In this document: piece after piece, positions 34,693 through 43,814 of the stretch | Position numbering within the stretch: position 1 is the first letter of the stretch | Layout: every line of letters starts with the position of its first letter | Origin: Methylococcales bacterium | Lineage (GTDB): Bacteria > Pseudomonadota > Gammaproteobacteria > Methylococcales > Methylomonadaceae | DNA length: 64,000 nt | Assembly (NCBI GenBank): GCA_026399095.1 | Contig: JAPLRP010000076.1 | Span: forward strand, 1-64,000 | Direction: 5' to 3' | The notes under the pieces: model-generated | The model's database searches: none | Seen by the model: only the letters and a program-made list of their open reading frames with translations | Told to the model about the DNA's origin: nothing | Position numbers and translations under genes: made by a program

Positions 34693-35505
34693 TTACTGGC
34701 ATTTAATCGCTTTACGACTTAATTCGCATTGATTAATGTCGTTTTCAGTAAATAGACATTTTTCAAGCCCCTCCGAGATCATCTCTCTTGCTTCAAAACT
34801 AACTGAATGCCTGTCTCTACCAAAACAACTAATGAGGGGCAAAAAACAAACTCGAACTTCAATTTTATCTAAACTCAACATTTTAATTAAATGCGGAATA
34901 AACTCATCATCACCAATAAACGGAGCTTGTTGCATGGCAATGCCTTCATATTTAAGCACTACCGGTTGAACGGCCGAGCGATTCAATATTGCAGGCTGAA
35001 ACAATGATGAATGAAAGTCCAAAACCTCTTCACCAAGAGTTGTTGTTCCTTCAGGAAAGGCAATTATGTGACTGTTTTGTTTTAAAACCCAGACCATTTT
35101 TTCAGCCGTTAGCTTGATTTGCTTTTTATCCCCTCTTCGGATGAAAATAGTTCCCGCCTGCATGGATAAGTAACCAATGACAGGCCAACTTAGAATATCA
35201 CTCTTGGCGACAAAATAAGCAGGCAATAACTGACCAAGAACAATAATATCGAGCCATGAAATATGATTACTAACTAAAAGTACAGCTTCTACAGGCAACT
35301 CACCGACTTTTGTTATCGACAGATTCATAATTGTACTGAATATTTTTAGCCAATGAGTTTTTAGTGTATTTCGTTTAACTTTTGAATAATTAACAGAACA
35401 AAAAAGATTAAGTATTGGGAAAATTGCTGCCGTAATGATCAATCCATAAGCAAACAGTAAGATAATAAGGGTAAGCTTTTTAAGCAACCGCAGTTTCAAT
35501 TTCAT
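34693..35505 (-). CDS. olsA: Lysophospholipid-type acyltransferase, probable OlsA
   Basis: A 270-residue PlsC-family acyltransferase. A membrane span is near the N-terminus (LTLIILLFAYGLIITAAIFP); motif I is NHISWLDIIVLGQ, then SDILSWPVIGYL, motif II GTIFIRRGD, and motif III AFPEGTTT. In ornithine-lipid synthesis OlsA adds the second fatty acid to lyso-ornithine lipid. The OlsA call rests on its overlap of 26 bases with the olsB gene; by motif alone it could be another PlsC protein. Confidence 0.85.
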   Translation of the reverse strand: MKLKLRLLKKLTLIILLFAYGLIITAAIFPILNLFCSVNYSKVKRNTLKTHWLKIFSTIMNLSITKVGELPVEAVLLVSNHISWLDIIVLGQLLPAYFVAKSDILSWPVIGYLSMQAGTIFIRRGDKKQIKLTAEKMVWVLKQNSHIIAFPEGTTTLGEEVLDFHSSLFQPAILNRSAVQPVVLKYEGIAMQQAPFIGDDEFIPHLIKMLSLDKIEVRVCFLPLISCFGRDRHSVSFEAREMISEGLEKCLFTENDINQCELSRKAIKCQ

Positions 35506-36268
35506 TAGTTGCCTGATAACCTCTCATATAGTGTTTGCTGTAGCGATCTTTTAAATGATCCAGCGGTAATAATACAAATAAATCCATGCAATTAAAATCT
35601 TCATCCCAATAAGGTTCCCCACAAACTAATGCTCCAAAGCGCAAATAAGCTTTAAGTAATGGAGGAATACCCGACTCATCGCGAGTACATCTTAAACCAT
35701 TCGGTACTGGAATACTGGGCTTAACTTGAATGGATACGGGTGCAATATTTTTGGCATCTATATTTCGAAAAACAGCATCAACTGCAAACCCGCTAGGGCC
35801 TGGTGTAATACTCGCACAACCCAATAAATAATTAAACTCACCTTCCAAAGCGTATTGCACTAAGGCAGACCAAAGGGTAGTTAATACTGCACCACCACGA
35901 TAATCCGGGTCAACACAGGTTCTGCCTATTTCCAGAAAACGGCCTGGTAATGCGAGAATTTTATCCAGATTAAATTCATCCTGGGAATAATAACGCCCCA
36001 ATCGCTGAGCCTGATTCTGATTAAGCAATCGCGTGTAACCCACTATTTTATTTTGGGTATTGTCGTATACTACTAAATGGTCGCAATAACTATCAACTTC
36101 ATCATAATCGAGACCTTCAGATTCGGTTTTTAATTTGGCGCCCATTTCCTTGGCAAAAACACGATATCGTAAAGCTTGAGCTTCTTTAATCAAAACATCA
36201 GAGTCCGCCAAAAAACAATCAAGTTTTTTTGACGCATTTACAAGCTTATCTGTATCTTTCAATTTCAT
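35480..36268 (-). CDS. olsB: Ornithine N-acyltransferase, probable OlsB
   Basis: A 262-residue GNAT-fold protein of the OlsB/PEP-CTERM acyltransferase-like group: YRVFAKEMGAKL, DYDEVDSYCDHLVVYDNT, the LEIGRTCVDPDYRGG motif, and LLGCASITPG. OlsB transfers a 3-hydroxy fatty acid to ornithine, the first step to phosphorus-free ornithine lipids. These lipids replace phospholipids when phosphate is low. The promoter region has four PhoB-like repeats in exact 11-base phase, which fits that role. AGGTGA precedes the ATG. Confidence 0.88.
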   Translation of the reverse strand: MKLKDTDKLVNASKKLDCFLADSDVLIKEAQALRYRVFAKEMGAKLKTESEGLDYDEVDSYCDHLVVYDNTQNKIVGYTRLLNQNQAQRLGRYYSQDEFNLDKILALPGRFLEIGRTCVDPDYRGGAVLTTLWSALVQYALEGEFNYLLGCASITPGPSGFAVDAVFRNIDAKNIAPVSIQVKPSIPVPNGLRCTRDESGIPPLLKAYLRFGALVCGEPYWDEDFNCMDLFVLLPLDHLKDRYSKHYMRGYQATNEIETAVA

Positions 36269-36317
36269 GACTAATCACCTGGATCAAATAAATATCCGGT
36301 TAGATTAATCAACAAAA

Positions 36318-36357
36318 GTGTCAATTTCATGTCAAATTGATGAAAATCGAATGACAG
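36318..36357 (-). promoter_or_regulatory. Four-unit Pho-box-like array upstream of olsB
   Basis: On the minus strand CTGTCAT (36357-36351), TTTTCAT (36346-36340), TTGACAT (36335-36329) and TTGACAC (36324-36318) are each separated by four bases, a strict 11-base period. The PhoB site is two CTGTCAT-like 7-mers four bases apart, so this reads as two adjacent boxes ending 50 bases before the olsB start. Confidence 0.6.
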
Positions 36358-36359
36358 TC

Positions 36360-36377
36360 CTGTTAAGGTTTTGTTAC
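36360..36377 (+). promoter_or_regulatory. Weaker plus-strand Pho-box-like site
   Basis: CTGTTAA (36360-36366), four bases, TTGTTAC (36371-36377). Each half matches the CTGTCAY consensus at about five of seven bases. It faces the beta-propeller lipoprotein gene starting at 36517. The distance (about 140 bases) is long, so an intervening promoter would be needed. Confidence 0.3.
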
Positions 36378-36516
36378 ATTCGAAGGTCGGACAACAAACT
36401 TAATAAGCATATTCCTGCGTTTATTTACAAAATAAAATCTTTTCACACACTTTCATCTATTCGTAATACTTCAACTATAAAATCTTATGATTTTTCTTTA
36501 ACCCTTTGAGTAACGT

Positions 36517-38277
36517 TTGAACCCAAATATCCTGAAATATTGTTTTTTTTCTGTAGTTGCTCTAACTAGCTCCATTATTTTAAGTAGCTGTGCATCCCTT
36601 AAAAGCACTTCGTTACAGCAACCGGAAAACTATACATTAACAAGACTTTTTCCTACCGATACCAATCCTTCTGTTAGCTTCGATGAAAGCATCATAGCAT
36701 CTCCACTATTGGACTATTCACAAGGAAAACCAATGGTCTTGGTTTCGGCATCTAATGGGATCATTGCTGCATTAAATGGCGATACGGGGAGATTGGAATG
36801 GCAAATTAATGCGCCTGCTCCAATAGGCCAATCAACTCAACTCATTTCAACACCGGTCATTATTGAGAATAAATTAGTTATTCTTTACCAATGCCTGGAT
36901 AAGGGAGTACGAACCAGTCATCGTTTAGCGGTAATTGATCTTGCTTTAAAACAGTTGGACCCAACATTCCCAATACTCATATTAACCGCTGAAAAACCCG
37001 CAATTGACGGCATTAACACAGTAAAATTTAACCCGCCCACTGCCTTTTCACATTCTGCTCTTAAGCACGCACCAAAACCGGATTCAAAATTGGGTTATGT
37101 TTATGCTGCTTTTGGTAATTCGGGTGACGAACAACCTTATCATGGTTGGCTTTTTGAAATTGATATGGATGCATGGCGCATTAACAACAGCCAAACCAAA
37201 CAACAACCGAATAAGAGAGTCATAAGCAATGTTCTTTTAACAACACCGGAGTCAAAGTGTCCTGTAACTAAAGCATACGGCAATCAAGAAATGATCTGTG
37301 GCGGCGGGATTTGGACACCTGCCGGCCCTCAAATTTATCCTTCTGATGGTGAGTTTGAAATATTTGTCCCTACGGGTAACGGACAAATCAATCTTGGACG
37401 TCATGATTATGCCAATACCATTATGCGTTTAAAACCTGGATTAAATTTTGATGCTGGCTGCGATACTCATTTATGCGTAAACTTTGACCCCTTGAATCCT
37501 GACAGAGCCTGCATGGCTTCCTGCAAGAATTTATTTATTCCACGCTTACTTGAAAACGATACCCTATTAAAACCCGCTACAGGAGAGTGTGATAACAAAT
37601 CTTACGGTGAATGTCTGGCTTGGATGGATTATGACTTGGGTGGAAGTGCGCCCGTTAAAATACAAATGGAAAACGGACTTTCTGTACTGGTTCAACCTAG
37701 CAAGGATGGAGGTGTCTTTTTAATCGACGCAAAACATATTGGAACTCAATATGATCGCCTGCAAATTGTTGATATTTGTGGCACAAAAACCGATGAGTGT
37801 AAACTGAGTTGGATGGGCATGATTGTTACCCAACCCGTGCATACTACTTACAATAAAGAAACAATTGTTGTTATCCCTACTTTTGTTCCTGATAAAACTC
37901 ATCCTGCCGGAATGGTGGCTTTAAAGATTGTAGTTGAGAATGGCCGACCACAATTTAAACGCTTTTGGCAATTCCCTCAAGTTTCAAGCCCTGATGCTTT
38001 ACTAATATTCAGAAGTCACCCCTCTTTGCCAACCATCAATACGCAGTCCGGAAACTCAAACGAAACCGTATGGATTGTCGATATTAACCAAAACGGTACA
38101 ATTTACGGTGTTCGAATAAGAGATGGAGCTTTGGTAGCCAAACAAACGCTAAAAGGAGCCGGCCGCCCTCTCTCTACGCCATTGATTTTCGGTGATAAAA
38201 TATACATAGCATCAATAATGCCGGGTACTAACAAAGCAATGATAGAAGCTTACCGTATCGAAACTCACAAAAATTGA
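36517..38277 (+). CDS. Outer-membrane-type lipoprotein with PQQ-like beta propeller
   Basis: A 586-residue protein starting at TTG 36517. A lipoprotein signal ends in LSSCAS. The rest is a beta propeller of PQQ-dehydrogenase-like blades: LVSASNGIIAALNGDTGRLEW is the classic blade, repeated loosely at VFLIDAKHIG and TIYGVRIRDGALVAK. About 12 cysteines in the middle part suggest disulphides. There are no catalytic PQQ-ligand motifs that I can confirm, so it may be a scaffold or an enzyme. It is divergent from olsB and shares the Pho-like region, so phosphate-responsive expression is possible. Confidence 0.75.
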   Translation: MNPNILKYCFFSVVALTSSIILSSCASLKSTSLQQPENYTLTRLFPTDTNPSVSFDESIIASPLLDYSQGKPMVLVSASNGIIAALNGDTGRLEWQINAPAPIGQSTQLISTPVIIENKLVILYQCLDKGVRTSHRLAVIDLALKQLDPTFPILILTAEKPAIDGINTVKFNPPTAFSHSALKHAPKPDSKLGYVYAAFGNSGDEQPYHGWLFEIDMDAWRINNSQTKQQPNKRVISNVLLTTPESKCPVTKAYGNQEMICGGGIWTPAGPQIYPSDGEFEIFVPTGNGQINLGRHDYANTIMRLKPGLNFDAGCDTHLCVNFDPLNPDRACMASCKNLFIPRLLENDTLLKPATGECDNKSYGECLAWMDYDLGGSAPVKIQMENGLSVLVQPSKDGGVFLIDAKHIGTQYDRLQIVDICGTKTDECKLSWMGMIVTQPVHTTYNKETIVVIPTFVPDKTHPAGMVALKIVVENGRPQFKRFWQFPQVSSPDALLIFRSHPSLPTINTQSGNSNETVWIVDINQNGTIYGVRIRDGALVAKQTLKGAGRPLSTPLIFGDKIYIASIMPGTNKAMIEAYRIETHKN

Positions 38278-38292
38278 TAATGTTCCATAAAA

Positions 38293-38334
38293 TGATCATG
38301 AAAATGTCATAGTTACGTCATCATACCTTAATAT
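38293..38334 (+). promoter_or_regulatory. Pho-box-like array and -10 box before a small ORF
   Basis: TGATCAT (38293-38299), ATGTCAT (38304-38310) and ACGTCAT (38315-38321) are separated by four bases each. TAATAT follows at 38329-38334, at about the spacing used by PhoB-activated promoters. The last two units match the 18-base Pho box at about 12 positions. Confidence 0.5.
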
Positions 38335-38380
38335 TGTTTATCCAAAATATACCTAAATCCTTTTAAACAGGCTAGGTACA

Positions 38381-38518
38381 ATGATTAGGCAAATATTTAA
38401 AAATCAAGGGATAAAACGCTCCACCATCATTAATACATCACTAACAATGATTCTTTTTAGTTTCCTAGCAACATGGGTAGTTGAAACGTTGATTAAAGAA
38501 TTATTCAGACTTAGATAA
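38381..38518 (+). CDS. Possible 45-residue membrane protein
   Basis: ATG 38381, frame MIRQIFKNQGIKRSTIINTS followed by a hydrophobic stretch LTMILFSFLATWVVETLI and a short basic end. AGG lies seven bases upstream, and a Pho-box-like promoter ends about 47 bases before the start. It fits a positive-inside single-span protein. No homologue known to me. The rest of the gap to pepA (38519-38834) holds no gene I can support; a TATAAT lies near 38738. Confidence 0.45.
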   Translation: MIRQIFKNQGIKRSTIINTSLTMILFSFLATWVVETLIKELFRLR

Positions 38519-38834
38519 AATCATCCAATCCTTGTAAGTTTTACGGAAGTAAATTTGCCCTCCAACGTTATAAGACGTAACGCCATCATAAGCTCTTTAA
38601 AAATCATTATTCTTTTAGCCTCTTAATTTCATTCCAAGATATCGTTCCAACACATTTAAAAACACAACATCAAGCATAATACCTGCTGATTTATTCAAAA
38701 TTAATGCAACCACTGTAGCTGTATAGCATAGCTATTGGTTGTATAATCTTGGGTTAACAGCTCATCTTGATAGGACGAACCTCCCTGCCCTGTCACGATA
38801 AGATTTTTAATCAGCACCTATTATGAGTTAAGTT

Positions 38835-40322
38835 ATGGATTATGCTATAGAAACCGCACCATTAGAAACCTTGCAATGTGATTGTCTTATTGTCGGTGTT
38901 TACCAGGATCAGCAGCTCAGTGCGTCAGCAACCACAATCAACCAAAGCACCCAAGGACTGATTAGTAAAATACTGGGCCGTGGTGATATTAGCGGTAAAA
39001 ATGGCGAAACCGTATTAATAAACGCCATACCGGATAGTTCTATTGAACGTATTTTGTTAGTCGGATTAGGTGAAAACAAACCTTTAACCGCTAAAAATTA
39101 CAAAAAAGCACTCCTTGCCGCTATTAACAGCCTGAAAAAAACGCCAATAAAATCTGTAGCCTGTAGCTTGGCAGACGCTGACGTTATTGGCGCTGACAGA
39201 CAATGGAAAAACCGTCAAATCATTGAAGTGTTTAGCGATGCGGTTTATCAATTTACGGCCTACAAATCGAATAAAGAAACGGATAATAAAGTTGAAAAAG
39301 TTCGCATTACCGCGCCTTTAACAGAACAGGCGCTTGCCCAAGCAGGCCTCATTCAAGGAAAAGCCATTGCTGACGGCATTAACCTAACCAAGCTGTTAAG
39401 CGATTTACCCGGTAATATTTGCACTCCAACTTATCTTGCAGAACAAGCGCTGGAACTGGGCAAACAATACCCCAGCCTTGACATCAGCATACTTGAAGAA
39501 GCTGACATGGAAAAGCTGGGTATGGGCGCCTTGTTATCGGTTTCACGCGGCAGCCGTCAACCCGCTAAAATGATTACTTTAGAGTATCGTAACGGTGAAA
39601 AAAACGGCAAGCCTATCGTCTTAATAGGCAAAGGCCTTACCTTTGATGCCGGTGGTATTTCCTTAAAACAAGCCCCCGGCATGGATGAAATGAAATACGA
39701 TATGTGCGGAGGAGCAACGGTTCTGGGAACCTTGCTGGCCGCAGCGCAAATGCAACTGCCGCTGAATATTATCGGCCTGATTCCTTCCTCTGAAAATATG
39801 CCGGATGGCGACGCAAATAAACCGGGTGACATTTTAACCAGCATGTCCGGTAAAACCATCGAAGTGCTAAACACCGATGCAGAAGGTCGCTTACTGCTTT
39901 GCGACACATTAACCTATGCAGAAAGATTCAACCCCGATGTTGTGATTGACATGGCCACCTTAACCGGTGCTTGCCTGGTGGCCTTAGGTCGAGTGCCCAG
40001 TGGCTTGCTTGGTAATAATGACGCATTATGCAATGACTTACTGGCCGCCAGTGAAACTGCTATTGATAGCTTGTGGCGTTTGCCGTTGTGGGATGAATTT
40101 CAAGAACAACTTAAATCCAATTTTGCCGACCTCGCCAATGTCGGTGGCAAAGATGCCGGTACCATTACTGCGGCCTGTTTTTTGTCACAATTTGCCGAAA
40201 ACTTCCACTGGGCGCATCTCGACATTGCCGGTACAGCATGGCGCACGGGTCAAAATAAAGGCGCAACCGGTCGCCCGGTTCCGTTATTAAGCCAATACCT
40301 AATAAATCGGGCGCATGGCTGA
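38835..40322 (+). CDS. pepA: Leucyl aminopeptidase (PepA)
   Basis: A 495-residue M17 aminopeptidase. Two-zinc and catalytic motifs: IGKGLTFDAGGISLKQA, KYDMCGGATVLGT and VLNTDAEGRLLLCD, and the ALGRVPSGLLGNN region. It cleaves N-terminal residues from peptides and in E. coli also binds DNA in Xer recombination. Its end overlaps holC by eight bases, the usual gammaproteobacterial order pepA-holC-valS. Confidence 0.97.
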   Translation: MDYAIETAPLETLQCDCLIVGVYQDQQLSASATTINQSTQGLISKILGRGDISGKNGETVLINAIPDSSIERILLVGLGENKPLTAKNYKKALLAAINSLKKTPIKSVACSLADADVIGADRQWKNRQIIEVFSDAVYQFTAYKSNKETDNKVEKVRITAPLTEQALAQAGLIQGKAIADGINLTKLLSDLPGNICTPTYLAEQALELGKQYPSLDISILEEADMEKLGMGALLSVSRGSRQPAKMITLEYRNGEKNGKPIVLIGKGLTFDAGGISLKQAPGMDEMKYDMCGGATVLGTLLAAAQMQLPLNIIGLIPSSENMPDGDANKPGDILTSMSGKTIEVLNTDAEGRLLLCDTLTYAERFNPDVVIDMATLTGACLVALGRVPSGLLGNNDALCNDLLAASETAIDSLWRLPLWDEFQEQLKSNFADLANVGGKDAGTITAACFLSQFAENFHWAHLDIAGTAWRTGQNKGATGRPVPLLSQYLINRAHG

Positions 40323-40743
40323 AATCAGCTTTTATATCCTACCGTCAGAATTGACACAGGAACGTGATGAATTTGCCTGCAAACTCATTGAGAAAGCCTA
40401 TCGTAGCGGTTGCTTTTGTTACGTGCTCACTGACAATGCAGCACAAAGCCAAAAAATAGACGACCTGCTCTGGACTTTCAGGGCAGGGAGTTTTATTCCG
40501 CACCAAATTTATACAGGCGAACTGCCCGCCCTTGAAAAAGTCATCTTGATTGGCTCACTGGATGTACCTGAACTCTGGCAAAAAACCGTCATCAACCTGT
40601 CGTCATATTGCCCCAAACAATTCGATAACATTGAGCGCATCCTTGAGATACTGGATAATAGCGAAGCAACCAAAGAACTCGGCAGAAATCGCTATCGGCA
40701 GTATCAACAGTACGATATCACCATAACGACTCATAAAATATGA
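40315..40743 (+). CDS. holC: DNA polymerase III chi subunit
   Basis: A 142-residue HolC: start AEISFYILPSELTQERDEFA, centre LIEKAYRSGCFCYVLTDN and DDLLWTFRAGSFIPHQIYTG. It links the clamp loader to SSB at the replication fork. Starts eight bases inside pepA. The last 30 residues are less conserved. Confidence 0.93.
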   Translation: MAEISFYILPSELTQERDEFACKLIEKAYRSGCFCYVLTDNAAQSQKIDDLLWTFRAGSFIPHQIYTGELPALEKVILIGSLDVPELWQKTVINLSSYCPKQFDNIERILEILDNSEATKELGRNRYRQYQQYDITITTHKI

Positions 40744-40861
40744 ATTATTATGTTAATCAGGCGTAAGCCTCCAGCTTAATAACTACAAAACCAACAATCA
40801 AATTCACACGCCTTAATCCTGTTAAAATACCTAAACTTTCACAAAAACATTAAGCCCCACC

Positions 40862-43672
40862 ATGGAAAAAACATACACCCCGCATTCAATTGAACAACGC
40901 TGGTATCAAACCTGGGAAGAAAAAGGCTACTTTGCAGCCAATTCAGAGGGTGAGTCCTACTGCATTATGATTCCCCCGCCCAATGTCACCGGCAGTTTAC
41001 ACATGGGGCATGCGTTTCAGGATACCATTATGGACGCACTGACACGCTACCATCGCATGAAAGGTTACAGCACACTCTGGCAACCCGGTACTGACCATGC
41101 AGGCATTGCAACGCAAATGGTGGTTGAAAGACTATGTAATGCTGAAGGTAAAACCCGCCATGAATTAGGACGCGAAAAATTTCTTGAAAAAGTTTGGCAG
41201 TGGAAAGAAGAATCCGGCGGTACCATTACCCGTCAACTGCGGCGTATGGGCTCTTCCCTGGATTGGGATCGGGAACGCTTTACCATGGATGACGGCATGT
41301 CTGATGCAGTACAGGCAGTGTTTATACAACTTTATGAAGAAGGCCTGATTTATCGAGGCAAGCGCCTGGTTAACTGGGACCCTGTTTTACATACTGCTGT
41401 ATCGGATCTGGAAGTGCTTTCTGAAGAAGAAAACGGTTTTATGTGGCATCTGCGTTATCCCTTGTCGAATGGCCAAGGCCATTTGGTGGTGGCAACCACA
41501 CGCCCTGAAACACTGCTGGGTGATGCGGCAGTAGCGATACATCCCAACGATGACCGTTACAAACATTTGCTAGGCGAATTTGTAGAACTACCATTAACCG
41601 GTCGTCGCATTCCGATTATTGCCGATGACTATGTTGATCCTGAATTTGGTACCGGTTGTGTCAAAATCACACCCGCCCATGACTTTAATGATTACGAAGT
41701 CTGGACGCGTCACCGTCATACCTCGGTTATTCAAGATTTACCGCATGGCGGTTTGATTAACTTGTTTACCGTTGATGCCGCCATACGCAGTAATGCCGAG
41801 GATGAAAATGAGCTGATTCCGCAAAAATATTGCGGCCTTGATCGTTTTGAAGCCCGTAAAGTCATGGTTGCTGATCTGGAAGCACTCGGTTTGCTGGAAA
41901 AAATCGCCGACCATAAATTGATGGTGCCGCGCGGCGACCGCACCAACAGCGTTATCGAACCCTTTTTAACGGATCAGTGGTACGTTAAGGTAGGACCGTT
42001 GGCAGAACCTGCCATTGCTGCGGTTGAAAACGGCGACATCAAATTTGTGCCTAACAACTGGAAAAACACCTATTTTGACTGGATGCGCAATATTCAGGAC
42101 TGGTGTATTTCACGGCAAATCTGGTGGGGTCATCGTATCCCGGCCTGGTATGACGAACTGGGCAATATTTACGTCGGTAACTCTGAGCAGGACATTCGCG
42201 ACAAACACAACTTGCCTTCCGACTACGCGCTTAGACAAGATGAAGATGTGCTGGATACCTGGTTTTCCTCTGCCTTATGGCCGTTTTCTACACTGGGCTG
42301 GCCTGAAAATACCGAAGAATTGGCTAAACATTACCCAACCAGTGTATTGGTAACGGGTTTTGACATTATTTTCTTCTGGGTGGCGCGGATGATTATGATG
42401 GGCTTAAAATTTCAGGGTACCGTGCCGTTTAAAGAAGTCTACATACACGGCTTGGTGCGTGATGCAGAAGGCCAAAAAATGTCCAAATCCAAAGGCAACG
42501 TCCTTGACCCGATTGATATCATCGATGGTATAGAACTGGAAACATTGGTAGCAAAACGCACAGCAGGCATGATGCAACCGCATTTGGCCAAAAAGATCGA
42601 ACAAGATACGCGCAAGCATTTTCCGGATGGCATTCAGTCTTACGGCACCGATGCCTTGCGTTTTACCTTTGCCTCTTTGGCATCAACGGGACGGGATATT
42701 CGTTTTGACCTGGCCCGGACTGAAGGCTATCGCAACTTTTGCAATAAACTTTGGAATGCCGCACGCTTTGTGTTGATGAATACCGAAGAACAGGATAACG
42801 GCTTGTCTGATGCACCGAACACCTTTACGCAAGTAGATCACTGGATTATTTCAAGACTAAATCAAGTAACAGCGACCACCAGTCATGCGATTGATAATTA
42901 TCGTTTTGACTTGGCAGCCCAAGCTATTTATGAATTTACCTGGAATGAATACTGCGACTGGTATTTGGAGCTCGCAAAAATATCGCTACAATCCGATGAT
43001 GTCGCTGTTCAACGCGGCACCCGTAAAACGCTGCTGACCGTTTTAGAGTCCATCTTACGCTTGGCGCATCCCATCATGCCGTTTATCACCGAAGAAATCT
43101 GGCAACGTGTGGCACCGTTAGCGGGAATTAACGCTGAATCCATCATGCTACAACCCTACCCTGTCGCCGATGAAACACGCGTTGATAATAACGCGACTGC
43201 AGAAATAAATTGGGTTATGAGCTTTATTTTAGGGGTTCGCCGTATTCGTGGCGAGATTAATATTGCCCCCGGCAAGCCTTTGCCGGTATTGCTACAAAAT
43301 GGCTCAGTGACTGACCAAGACTACTTAACCAACAACTCCGCTTATTTAAAAAGACTGGGTCGATTGGAGTCTATAACCTGGTTAAATAGCGATGAGATAA
43401 CCCCGGAATCTGCGATTACCTTGGTCGGTGAACTGAAAATTTTGATCCCTATGGCCGGCCTGATAGACAAAGAGGCTGAACTGGCGCGATTGGACAAAGA
43501 AATTCAAAAAATTAAAAATGATCTGCCAAGAATTGAAGGCAAGCTAAGCAACCCCACCTTTATTAATAAAGCACCACCTGAAGTTATTGATAAAGAAAAA
43601 ACCAAACTGGCGGATTTGCTTTCTAACTTAAACAACCTTGAGCAGCAACAAAACAAGATTCAATCTTTATAA
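40862..43672 (+). CDS. valS: Valyl-tRNA synthetase
   Basis: A 936-residue class I synthetase. The HIGH motif is in [25 protein letters not shown] in [17 protein letters not shown], the editing-domain region around [16 protein letters not shown], and a C-terminal coiled coil ([20 protein letters not shown]). It charges tRNA-Val and edits threonine. Full length. It follows holC by about 118 bases, so it may have its own promoter. Confidence 0.98.
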   Translation: MEKTYTPHSIEQRWYQTWEEKGYFAANSEGESYCIMIPPPNVTGSLHMGHAFQDTIMDALTRYHRMKGYSTLWQPGTDHAGIATQMVVERLCNAEGKTRHELGREKFLEKVWQWKEESGGTITRQLRRMGSSLDWDRERFTMDDGMSDAVQAVFIQLYEEGLIYRGKRLVNWDPVLHTAVSDLEVLSEEENGFMWHLRYPLSNGQGHLVVATTRPETLLGDAAVAIHPNDDRYKHLLGEFVELPLTGRRIPIIADDYVDPEFGTGCVKITPAHDFNDYEVWTRHRHTSVIQDLPHGGLINLFTVDAAIRSNAEDENELIPQKYCGLDRFEARKVMVADLEALGLLEKIADHKLMVPRGDRTNSVIEPFLTDQWYVKVGPLAEPAIAAVENGDIKFVPNNWKNTYFDWMRNIQDWCISRQIWWGHRIPAWYDELGNIYVGNSEQDIRDKHNLPSDYALRQDEDVLDTWFSSALWPFSTLGWPENTEELAKHYPTSVLVTGFDIIFFWVARMIMMGLKFQGTVPFKEVYIHGLVRDAEGQKMSKSKGNVLDPIDIIDGIELETLVAKRTAGMMQPHLAKKIEQDTRKHFPDGIQSYGTDALRFTFASLASTGRDIRFDLARTEGYRNFCNKLWNAARFVLMNTEEQDNGLSDAPNTFTQVDHWIISRLNQVTATTSHAIDNYRFDLAAQAIYEFTWNEYCDWYLELAKISLQSDDVAVQRGTRKTLLTVLESILRLAHPIMPFITEEIWQRVAPLAGINAESIMLQPYPVADETRVDNNATAEINWVMSFILGVRRIRGEINIAPGKPLPVLLQNGSVTDQDYLTNNSAYLKRLGRLESITWLNSDEITPESAITLVGELKILIPMAGLIDKEAELARLDKEIQKIKNDLPRIEGKLSNPTFINKAPPEVIDKEKTKLADLLSNLNNLEQQQNKIQSL

Positions 43673-43725
43673 TTCTATTTATAATTGGGCTATACTGGAT
43701 ACCTTTAAACAAACTATGAAACTTT

Positions 43726-43757
43726 ATGGTTGGGTTAGCTTGCACTAACCCAACCAT
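43726..43757 (+). terminator. Hairpin after valS
   Basis: ATGGTTGGGTTAG (43726-43738) and CTAACCCAACCAT (43745-43757) pair perfectly around a six-base loop. There is no T-run, so it may be a weak or Rho-aided terminator, or a structured element between valS and pilB. Confidence 0.5.
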
Positions 43758-43814
43758 TGCATCTGTTGTGAATCTATTTCATGCCGTTAAACATTTAAAT
43801 TTAATTATCATTAT

